Source of the DNA: DATMMS01 sp036824145
GTDB taxonomy: Bacteria; Chloroflexota; Dormibacteria; DASZGP01
Assembly (NCBI GenBank): GCA_036824145.1
Contig: DAITAT010000002.1
Location: 1-64,000 of the forward strand
Direction of reading: 5' to 3'
DNA length: 64,000 bases
The notes below the pieces were generated by a model, which saw nothing but the letters and a program-made list of their open reading frames with translations, ran no database searches and was not told where the DNA came from. A program made the translations under genes and the position numbers. Positions 1 through 6,615 of the stretch are shown here, piece by piece; the first letter of the stretch is position 1; each line of letters begins with the position of its first letter.

Positions 1-147
1 CTGGGGAAGCCGGGCCTGCGGCAACGGCGATCGAGGCAGAGTGCGCTTCCTCGCCGCCGGGCGGTAGGTGCGCGCCCGGCCACTGCGTCCCTTGCGAGGA
101 GCAGCCCTTACGGTGCGGCGACGTTGAGTACGACGTGTAGTAGACAT
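1..147 (-). CDS. N-terminal start of a basic protein running off the window (possibly DNA translocase FtsK)
   Basis: An open frame begins at the ATG at 147-145 and stays open for 49 codons to the window edge. The translation is very rich in Arg, Lys, Pro and Ala (begins MSTTRRTQRRRT) and has no membrane segment yet. It lies about 80 bases downstream of the VOC gene on the same strand. Inference: RNase J is followed by ftsK in several actinobacterial and Chloroflexota genomes, and FtsK often has a basic, disordered N-terminus before its membrane helices, so FtsK is the first guess. No diagnostic motif is visible and no clear Shine-Dalgarno precedes the start. It could be any protein with a basic tail. 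Confidence 0.4.
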   Translation of the reverse strand, partial: MSTTRRTQRRRTVRAAPRKGRSGRARTYRPAARKRTLPRSPLPQARLPQ

Positions 148-225
148 GCAAAGACGGGAATCGGGACGTTTAGGCGCAGTCTAACAGCGAAGGCTGTATT
201 TGAACACCCGCGATTCCAGGGCTGG

Positions 226-669
226 CTACGCAGAGGGACCGATTATCTCGACCTCGTTGCCGTCGGGGTCGTCCACGTAGAAGGTGCGAACACCTTCGAG
301 GACCGGGTGGACGCCGCCGCGAACTTCGAGCCCGGCTTCCCGACAGGCTGACTCGAGCTCGTCGTAGCGACCCGCCGCCACGCTGAAGGCCATGTGGTGG
401 AGTGTCCTGTCGGGCTTCTGGCCGGGGAAGGCGCCATGTGGATCCGGGTGCGGGACCAAGACCACCATCTGGGGAACATGTCCGCTACCGTCGGCGACCT
501 TGAGGAAGCGCGGCTTGACCTCTGGCCTCTGGTCCATCTCCACAAGGCCGAGCAGGTCCCTGTAGAAAACCAGGCCGCGATCGACGTCGTGGCTCCAGAT
601 CACAATTTCCGCGAGGCCGGTGACCACGTCTGCCACTGATCGACTCTCCCCCGCCCCAGCCTCAGCCAT
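226..669 (-). CDS. VOC-family (glyoxalase/bleomycin resistance/dioxygenase) protein
   Basis: 147 aa, a single vicinal-oxygen-chelate domain covering nearly the whole chain. The first half holds the usual FYRDLLGL segment, the second half begins at LHHMAFSV with a candidate metal-binding His, and the C-terminus has YVDDPDGNEVEI with the usual metal-binding Glu. The family includes lyases, epimerases, dioxygenases and antibiotic-binding proteins, and the substrate cannot be read from sequence. It starts 21 bases after the RNase J stop and is likely co-transcribed with it. Start ATG at 669-667; the first 15 or so residues precede the domain. Confidence 0.85.
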   Translation of the reverse strand: MAEAGAGESRSVADVVTGLAEIVIWSHDVDRGLVFYRDLLGLVEMDQRPEVKPRFLKVADGSGHVPQMVVLVPHPDPHGAFPGQKPDRTLHHMAFSVAAGRYDELESACREAGLEVRGGVHPVLEGVRTFYVDDPDGNEVEIIGPSA

Positions 670-690
670 GGGCGCCCATGTTAGCCGGTC

Positions 691-2346
691 TCAGACCTCC
701 ATGACCACCGGAATGACCATCGGGCGTCGCTTGGTCCGATCGTAGAGGAACTTGCCCACCACATCCTTGATCGTGTTCTGGAATAGCGAGGTCTCGCTTT
801 TGTCGGGCTCCCATTTGGCCATCGCATTGGCCACCTGGCTCTTGGCGGCCTCGATCAGGTCATCGGCCGCGCCCTCATGAACGAAGCCACGGGTGACCAC
901 GTCCGGCGGTCCGATCAGCCGCCCGGTGGCGTGGTCCACGGTGACCACGATCACGAAGATGCCGTCCTGGCCGAGATGCTTGCGGTCACGCAGGATAACG
1001 CTGCCCACGTCACCGATGCCAAGTCCGTCGACGAAGACGTAGCCGGCTTCGACGTTTCCGCCCCGCTCGAAAAGCTGCGGGCCGACGTTGATGATGGTGC
1101 CGTCGCCGGCCAGTATCACGTTGTCCTCTGCGAGGCCGACGTCGTGCGCCAACATGCCGTGGTGGGCCAGGTGGCGATCCTCACCGTGGATCGGGACGAA
1201 GAACTTCGGCCGCACCAGGTTGAGCACGGTTTTGAGGTCCCCCGCCGAGGCATGTCCCGAGACGTGGACTCGGTTGCGCGCCGAGTAGAAGACGTTGGCG
1301 CCATTGCGATAGAGGTTGTTGATGGTGCGATGCACCAGCTCCTCGTTGCCTGGGATCGGCGTGGCCGAGAGGATGACGGTGTCGCCCTTGCGTAGCTGCA
1401 CCAGCGGATGCTCACGGTTGGCGATTCGGGACAGCGCCGACAATGGCTCGCCCTGGGCGCCGGTGCTGAGGACCACCACCTCGGCGTCGGGGTGCTTGTC
1501 CAGCTGCTTCACCGGGATGAGCGTGTCCGGCGGCACCTGCAACAGCCCCAGCTCCTGGGCCAGGTGGATGTTGTTGGACATGCTCCGGCCGACCACCGCG
1601 ACCTTTCGCCCGAACTGGGCCGCCACCTCCATCGCCTGCTGCAAGCGATAGATATTGGAGGCGAAGGTGGTGATGATGATCCGGCCCTTGGCCTGGGGGA
1701 AGATGGTACGGAAGGCCTCCCCCACCACCTGCTCAGAGGGCGTGTGGCCGTCCATCTCGGCGTTGGTCGAGTCCGAAAGGAAGAGCAGGACCCCGTCCCG
1801 GCCGTACTCGCCCAGCCGCGACATGTCGGTGGGGCGACCGTCGACCGGGGTCTGGTCCAGCTTGAAGTCGCCCGAGTGCAGGACGACGCCGACGGGCGTG
1901 GTGATCGCCAGCGCGGTGGCATCGGGAATCGAGTGAGCGACGTGGATGTACTCGATGCTGAACGGTGGCAGGTTGACGACGTCCCCCGGTTTCACCTCGT
2001 GAAGGGTGGCGTTGGCCAGCAAGCGGTGTTCTTTGAGCTTGTTCTTGACCAGCCCCAGCGTCATCCGCGTTCCGTAGATGGGCACGTTGAGCCGGTTGAT
2101 GACAAACGGCAGGGCCCCGATGTGGTCCTCGTGGCCGTGGGTGAGCAGGATCGCCTGGACCTGGGAGGCGCGCTCGACGAGGTAGGTGATGTCGGGGATC
2201 ACCAGGTCGACGCCGAGCATGTCCTCCTTGGGGAACATCAAGCCGGCGTCGACGACGATGATCTTGCCGTCGTACTCGATGGCCATCATATTCAGGCCGA
2301 TCTCGCCCAGCCCTCCCAGGGGGATGACCTTCAGGAGTTGGGCCAT
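691..2346 (-). CDS. rnj: Ribonuclease J (metallo-beta-lactamase/beta-CASP RNase)
   Basis: 551 aa, the usual length for RNase J, a cytoplasmic 5'-3' exo- and endoribonuclease for mRNA decay and rRNA maturation. The zinc-binding motif HGHEDH is at residues 70-75, inside an N-terminal metallo-beta-lactamase domain. A beta-CASP region follows (FLSDSTNAE, then GRSMSNN), then SGHAS and PIHGEDRHL, and a C-terminal domain. The start is decided by an almost perfect anti-16S match, GGAGGTGAT, directly before the ATG at 2346-2344. It lies 24 bases after the uracil-DNA glycosylase stop. No catalytic residue appears to be missing. Identification is secure. Confidence 0.97.
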   Translation of the reverse strand: MAQLLKVIPLGGLGEIGLNMMAIEYDGKIIVVDAGLMFPKEDMLGVDLVIPDITYLVERASQVQAILLTHGHEDHIGALPFVINRLNVPIYGTRMTLGLVKNKLKEHRLLANATLHEVKPGDVVNLPPFSIEYIHVAHSIPDATALAITTPVGVVLHSGDFKLDQTPVDGRPTDMSRLGEYGRDGVLLFLSDSTNAEMDGHTPSEQVVGEAFRTIFPQAKGRIIITTFASNIYRLQQAMEVAAQFGRKVAVVGRSMSNNIHLAQELGLLQVPPDTLIPVKQLDKHPDAEVVVLSTGAQGEPLSALSRIANREHPLVQLRKGDTVILSATPIPGNEELVHRTINNLYRNGANVFYSARNRVHVSGHASAGDLKTVLNLVRPKFFVPIHGEDRHLAHHGMLAHDVGLAEDNVILAGDGTIINVGPQLFERGGNVEAGYVFVDGLGIGDVGSVILRDRKHLGQDGIFVIVVTVDHATGRLIGPPDVVTRGFVHEGAADDLIEAAKSQVANAMAKWEPDKSETSLFQNTIKDVVGKFLYDRTKRRPMVIPVVMEV

Positions 2347-2370
2347 ATCACCTCCGTAAGGGCGCCGGAT

Positions 2371-2991
2371 TCAGAACAACGACAGCTGCTCCTTCTGGTC
2401 CTCGGGCTCCGGCTCCGGGGCCTCGACCCGCCGAGACTCGATCATGTCAATGTAGCCGCGCACCTTCTGGAAATCGACTTTGAGGGTGTCGACGAGGAAG
2501 CTGTTGTAGAGGGCCGCGGCGGGGTGGTACAGCGGTACGTAGGCACGGTCCCCCCGCTCCACCAGCTGGCCGTGGATCCGCGAGATGCCGTCCGAACCGG
2601 GCAGCAGCCGCTGCACCGCGTGTCGCCCCAGCAGCAGGATCACCGCCGGCCGGATCAGCTCCACCTGGCGATCGAGGTACGCCGAGCACGAGGTCACCTC
2701 CTGCGGCAGCGGGTCGCGGTTGGCCGGCGGCCGGCACTTGATGATGTTGGTGATGTAGACCTCGTCGCGGCTGATCCCAACAGACCCCAGCAGCCTGTTG
2801 AGCAGCTGGCCGGCCTGGCCCACGAAGGGCAACCCCTCCTGGTCCTCGTTCTTTCCCGGGGCCTCGCCCACGACCATGATCCGAGCGTGTGCGTCGCCCG
2901 CTCCAGGCACCGCCTTCGTGCGCGTACGGTGGAGGGCGCAGAGGGTGCACTCTCGGACCTCCTGGTGAAGGACCTGAAGCGCTTCGCTCAA
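2371..2991 (-). CDS. Type-4 (UDGa) uracil-DNA glycosylase, Fe-S
   Basis: 206 aa. It removes uracil from DNA as the first step of base-excision repair. Family 4 features are visible: the active-site segment GEAPG at residues 42-46, the second motif HPAA starting at His156, and four cysteines (15, 18, 86, 102) placed as in the 4Fe-4S cluster of this family. The start is a TTG at 2991-2989, with the conserved N-terminal cysteine pair just after it. It lies between dapA (13 bases upstream) and rnj (24 bases downstream) and is probably in the same transcript. Confidence 0.95.
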   Translation of the reverse strand: MSEALQVLHQEVRECTLCALHRTRTKAVPGAGDAHARIMVVGEAPGKNEDQEGLPFVGQAGQLLNRLLGSVGISRDEVYITNIIKCRPPANRDPLPQEVTSCSAYLDRQVELIRPAVILLLGRHAVQRLLPGSDGISRIHGQLVERGDRAYVPLYHPAAALYNSFLVDTLKVDFQKVRGYIDMIESRRVEAPEPEPEDQKEQLSLF

Positions 2992-3004
2992 GCCCGGCCG
3001 TCGA

Positions 3005-3934
3005 TCAGGCGGTCGTTGACGCGGGTTGGGGCAGCGTCAGCGCGAGGTCGCCAAGCTGCTCGACAATCGCCTGCAGCGACTGCACCTGGGCATCAGAAAT
3101 CTCGCTCATGACGAGCGGCAGCCGGGTATCTCCGACGTCAAGGCCGATGGCGCGAAAGAGGGCCTTGGTGGGAACCGGGCTGGCGGTGCAAAAGACCTCT
3201 TTGAAGATCGGCAGCAGACGGTATTGAAGCCGCACCGCCTCCTCGACCCTGCCGTCGACGTAGGCGGCGATCATTGCCCGGATGCCCTTGCCGGCGAAGT
3301 GTCCCGCGACGCTGACCACGCCGTATCCACCAACCGACATCATCGGCAGCGTGAGGCTGTCCTCACCGGAGTAGATGCGGAAGCCCGAGTCGACCCCGGC
3401 GGCCTCGGTGGCGGACTGGGTCAGGTCGGTGCTGGCCTCCTTGAGGGCAACGATGTTGGAGACATGCGACAGCTCGATGGTGGTCTCGGCGGCCAGGTTG
3501 GCAACCGTGCGCGAGGGCACGTTGTAGAGCATCACGGGGACGTCGATGGCGCCCGCGATGGCTTTGAAGTGGGCGAGCAGCGACCTCTGGGGCGGCTTGT
3601 TGTAGTAGGGCACAACGGCCAGGACGCAGTCGGCCTCAAGCTTTTGGGCGTCACGCGCCAACTCGATCGAGGCCCGGGTGTCGTTGGTACCCGCGCCCAT
3701 GACCACCACCGCCCTGGGGATCGCCCGGCGGACGGCACGGTAGAGCTCGAGCTTCTCGTCGTGCGAGAGGGTCGGCGATTCCCCGGTGGTGCCGCCGACG
3801 ACGACGCCGTCGTTGCCGTTGTCGACCAACACGTTGGCCAGCTCCTCAGCTCGCGCCAGGTCGAGGTCACCCTCCGGGTCGAAGGGGGTGACCATGGCTG
3901 TGAGGACACGGCCGAGATCAACCGGGGCGCTCAT
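3005..3934 (-). CDS. dapA: 4-hydroxy-tetrahydrodipicolinate synthase
   Basis: 309 aa (beta/alpha)8 aldolase that condenses pyruvate with aspartate semialdehyde, the first committed step to diaminopimelate and lysine. Visible residues are GTTGES at 48-53, Tyr137 and the Schiff-base Lys165 in ALKEAS. The frame is open further upstream, but the ATG at 3934-3932 places the conserved GRVLTAMVTPF at the N-terminus, so I choose it. It starts 37 bases after the asd stop, placing the substrate-making enzyme directly before it in a dapB-asd-dapA run. Confidence 0.97.
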   Translation of the reverse strand: MSAPVDLGRVLTAMVTPFDPEGDLDLARAEELANVLVDNGNDGVVVGGTTGESPTLSHDEKLELYRAVRRAIPRAVVVMGAGTNDTRASIELARDAQKLEADCVLAVVPYYNKPPQRSLLAHFKAIAGAIDVPVMLYNVPSRTVANLAAETTIELSHVSNIVALKEASTDLTQSATEAAGVDSGFRIYSGEDSLTLPMMSVGGYGVVSVAGHFAGKGIRAMIAAYVDGRVEEAVRLQYRLLPIFKEVFCTASPVPTKALFRAIGLDVGDTRLPLVMSEISDAQVQSLQAIVEQLGDLALTLPQPASTTA

Positions 3935-3971
3935 GGCTGCCGATTCTACTGCGCCGGCAAGGCGGAAAAGA

Positions 3972-5018
3972 TCAGCTGAAGAGCAGCTCGACGACCTGGA
4001 CGGCGTTGGTGGCGGCGCCCTTGCGAAGGTTGTCGGCGGCCAGCCAGAGCGCGATCCCGCGTTCGTGCGAAAGATCGCGGCGGATCCTTCCGACGTACAC
4101 GTCATCGGTGCCGGCGGCGCTCAGGGCCAGCGGATAGACCTGCGCTTTGGGATCGTCCTGGACTACGACACCCGGCGATCCCGCCAGCCGGTCTCGGACG
4201 TCCGAGGGGCGCAGGCTGGATTCGGTCTCGATCCAGACCGCCTCGCTGTGGCCCGTCTCGACCGGCACGCGCACGCTGGTACAGGCGATCGCCAGGGTGG
4301 GCAAGCCGAGGATCTTTCGCGTCTCGGCGACGATCTTCAGCTCCTCCTGGTTGTAGGCGAATGCCGCTTCGGCATCCTCATAGACCGGCGGCGCGTGGTC
4401 GGGCATGTCGGGGTCCATGACCCAGCCGCCCGGCACCACGTTCCCCTCGAGCACATGGGGATAGACGGTCAGCGGCGGCTCATTGCCCGCCGCCAGGGCG
4501 CGACGCTGGCCGCGCAGCTCGTCGACCAGCAGCCGGCCCGCGCCCGAAGCAGCCTGGTAGGTGTCGACCAACACCCGGCGCAGCGGCGACAGCGTCGAAA
4601 CCGACTTGAGCACCATCGTCAGCGGGATGGCGCAGCAGTTGGGGTTGGCGATGATGCCGTTGTGCTCGCCGGCCGCTCCCGGGTTGACCTCGGGCACCAC
4701 CAGCGGCACCCCCGGCTCCAGCCTCCAGGCGGCGCTGTTGTCGATCGCAACCGCCCCGGCGGCTACGGCTGCCGGGGCCAGCTGCCGGCTGGGCTTGCTG
4801 CCGGCGGAGAAAAGGACGACGTCGAGGTCGGCGAAGGCGTCGGGTCCGGCTTCGACGACCTCGATCAGCCCGCCCCTGAAGGTCAGCCGGCTGCCTGCCG
4901 ATCGCGGCGACGACATCGGCCGAAGCTCGTCGATGGCAAGGCCGCGCTCCTCGAGCACCCGCAGCATCGTCCGTCCCACCACCCCGGTGGCTCCAACCAC
5001 GCCGACCCGGATGCCCAT
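3972..5018 (-). CDS. asd: Aspartate-semialdehyde dehydrogenase
   Basis: 348 aa. NADPH-dependent reduction of aspartyl phosphate to aspartate semialdehyde, feeding DapA and also homoserine synthesis. It has an N-terminal Rossmann motif (GVVGATGVVG, residues 6-15), the catalytic Cys128 in NPNCC, and the substrate-binding His257 in ETGHSE. The ATG start shares its A with the dapB stop (TGATG, around 5018), so translation is likely coupled to dapB. The residue after the catalytic Cys is a second Cys, where Ser or Thr is common. Confidence 0.96.
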   Translation of the reverse strand: MGIRVGVVGATGVVGRTMLRVLEERGLAIDELRPMSSPRSAGSRLTFRGGLIEVVEAGPDAFADLDVVLFSAGSKPSRQLAPAAVAAGAVAIDNSAAWRLEPGVPLVVPEVNPGAAGEHNGIIANPNCCAIPLTMVLKSVSTLSPLRRVLVDTYQAASGAGRLLVDELRGQRRALAAGNEPPLTVYPHVLEGNVVPGGWVMDPDMPDHAPPVYEDAEAAFAYNQEELKIVAETRKILGLPTLAIACTSVRVPVETGHSEAVWIETESSLRPSDVRDRLAGSPGVVVQDDPKAQVYPLALSAAGTDDVYVGRIRRDLSHERGIALWLAADNLRKGAATNAVQVVELLFS

Positions 5019-5779
5019 CAGACGGACTCCCCCGCGGTCGACAGGCCGAGCACGTGGTCCAGTGATCGGTAGAACTTATGCTCCGCCACGACGGCGCGGA
5101 TGGTCGCCAGGACCCCGGGCATGAAGGCCTCGCGACTGGTGGTGCGATGAGCAATCGACAGCGTCTGGCCCTGGGCGCCGAAGAGGATCTCCTGGTCGGC
5201 GACGAGGCCGGGCAAACGCAGGCTGTGAACTCCGACGGAGCCCTCCTGGCCGCCGCGCGTGTTCTCCAGGGTGATCTTTTCGGGACGGGCGTAGGCGAAA
5301 GGCTCTTTGCGGGCCGCGGCGAGGCGACGCGCGGTGGCCAGCGCCGTCCCGGAAGGGGCGTCGAGCTTGGTATCGGCATGGGCCTCGATGACCTCGACCG
5401 ACTCGAAGTAAGGCGCTGCCGTCTCGGCCAGGCGCATCATCAGGACCGCGCCGATGGCGAAGTTCGGAATCACGGCGCCGCCGGTCTCCGAGCTCTGGGC
5501 GTGACGCGCGATCTCGTCGACCTGCTCCGCGCTCATGCCGGTCGTGCCCACGATCGGCGCGACGCCCGCGGCGAGGGCGACCTGGGCGTTGTCGAAGGCC
5601 CCGTCCGGGGTCGTGAAATCGACCATCACCACGGCCCCAGGCAGGGCGCTGGCGAGGTCGTCGCCGAGGTCAACCTCGCCGGCCACGCGCATATCCGGCT
5701 GAGCCGCGACCGCCGCCGAGACGGTCCGCCCGACCTTTCCTTTGGCGCCACAGACGACGACTCCGATTTCGGCTGGCAT
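5018..5779 (-). CDS. dapB: 4-hydroxy-tetrahydrodipicolinate reductase
   Basis: 253 aa. NAD(P)H-dependent step after DapA in diaminopimelate synthesis. It has a nucleotide-binding GAKGKVG at residues 11-17, GTTG at 78-81 and the signature DAPSGTA at 140-146 with Lys138. The usual His-His pair before the signature reads His134-Ala135, so the catalytic His is kept but its neighbour is replaced. It is the first gene of a minus-strand run dapB-asd-dapA-UDG-rnj-VOC, and the 93-base gap to the divergent DinB-like gene should hold the promoter. Confidence 0.95.
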   Translation of the reverse strand: MPAEIGVVVCGAKGKVGRTVSAAVAAQPDMRVAGEVDLGDDLASALPGAVVMVDFTTPDGAFDNAQVALAAGVAPIVGTTGMSAEQVDEIARHAQSSETGGAVIPNFAIGAVLMMRLAETAAPYFESVEVIEAHADTKLDAPSGTALATARRLAAARKEPFAYARPEKITLENTRGGQEGSVGVHSLRLPGLVADQEILFGAQGQTLSIAHRTTSREAFMPGVLATIRAVVAEHKFYRSLDHVLGLSTAGESV

Positions 5780-5872
5780 GCGCCGATTCTACGGATCGCC
5801 GCGTACCGGGCCACCGGGTTGGTCACCTGGAGCTGACGAGACCGCCTAAATTGGGCCCATGGCGCACAGGCT

Positions 5873-6352
5873 ATGAGCGGCGCATCAGAGAAGGCAGCGG
5901 CATTCGAGGCGGCGGTGGCGGAGCTGGTTGAGTTCGTCAACGCCTGCTCGGAGGCGGATTGGCTGAAGGTCGTCCCGATCGAAAACCGCACCGTCGCTGT
6001 GATGGCCTATCACATCGCGGCCCAGATGCCGACCCTGGCGAGCTGGGTTACCGTGCAGGAAGAGGTGCCCGGGACCGTAGCCGAGCAGGACGAGGCCAAC
6101 GCCAGGGAGGCGGAGGAAAGGGCAGCGGTCACGCGCGCGGAGGTCCTGGCCCTGATCCGAGTCAACACGCCCGCCGCCGTCGCCGCTATTCGCGCAGTCA
6201 CCCCGGAGTGGATGAAGTCGACCGTAAGATTTGGCCCCGCGGGCGGAGCAGAAATGAGCGTAGAGCGCCTTGTCGCGACGAGCGAGATCCATGTCAGCAA
6301 GCACCTCGCCGCTGTCCGGGTCGCCATAGGTGATCCCCGGGCTGAGGGCTAG
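5873..6352 (+). CDS. DinB / maleylpyruvate-isomerase-like four-helix metal protein
   Basis: 159 aa, mostly helical. The pattern fits the DinB_2 or mycothiol-dependent maleylpyruvate isomerase N-terminal fold: an early helix ending AYHIAAQ (first metal His) and a late IHVSKHLAAVR segment with two further His. Such proteins bind a divalent metal and often act as thiol-dependent transferases; the substrate is unknown. It is one of only two plus-strand genes in the window, transcribed divergently from dapB. A TAAATT box at 5845-5850 could be its -10 element, but this is weak. Confidence 0.75.
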   Translation: MSGASEKAAAFEAAVAELVEFVNACSEADWLKVVPIENRTVAVMAYHIAAQMPTLASWVTVQEEVPGTVAEQDEANAREAEERAAVTRAEVLALIRVNTPAAVAAIRAVTPEWMKSTVRFGPAGGAEMSVERLVATSEIHVSKHLAAVRVAIGDPRAEG

Positions 6353-6367
6353 CTCCGGGCCCGGGTG

Positions 6368-6565
6368 TCAGCGACGGTCGGTGCCGCGCTTGAAATTCCC
6401 GGTGGCCCTGGCCAGCAACGCCTGCTGTTCATCCTCGTCGGCAGCGTCCAGCTTGTGCAGCAGCGCTGCCGCCGGTGCTCCACGCATGGTCTTCACCTCA
6501 CGTCCCCGCCAGAAGATCATGATCGCGGCCCCAGCCCGACGATAGGTGAAGGTGTCCTCAGGCAT
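6368..6565 (-). CDS. Small conserved-looking protein of unknown function (65 aa)
   Basis: 65 aa, beginning MPEDTFTYRR, with a compact core IMIFWRGREVKTMRG followed by a helix rich in Ala, Asp and Glu and a basic tail ending GTDRR. The layout (short beta strands, then one helix) looks like a real small domain, and the frame uses codons like its neighbours. I do not recognise a named family. It sits 50 bases downstream of pnp on the same strand, with a perfect 10-bp inverted repeat ending 5 bases before its start codon. Expression with pnp, or control by that hairpin, is possible. Confidence 0.55.
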   Translation of the reverse strand: MPEDTFTYRRAGAAIMIFWRGREVKTMRGAPAAALLHKLDAADEDEQQALLARATGNFKRGTDRR

Positions 6566-6570
6566 CGAAG

Positions 6571-6600
6571 GAGCCCGAGGAGACGCTGCGCCTCGGGCTC
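6571..6600 (-). repeat. Perfect 10-bp inverted repeat between pnp and the 65-aa gene
   Basis: GAGCCCGAGG at 6571-6580 is exactly complementary to CCTCGGGCTC at 6591-6600, with a 10-base loop. On the minus-strand transcript this hairpin forms 15 bases after the pnp stop and ends 5 bases before the next ATG. No T-run follows (CTTCG), so it is not a classical intrinsic terminator. It may protect the pnp 3' end or limit read-through into the small gene. Confidence 0.6.
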
Positions 6601-6615
6601 ACCGTTGGGATCCCC

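Noticed and set aside
1..225. Stable RNA (RNase P RNA, tmRNA or SRP RNA) in the gap at the left edge
   Set aside because: None of their conserved sequences could be found; most of the stretch is an open frame on the minus strand.
1408..3111. Long plus-strand open frame opposite RNase J and the glycosylase
   Set aside because: It is the antisense shadow of well-identified genes in high-GC DNA, as are most other long plus-strand frames in the window.
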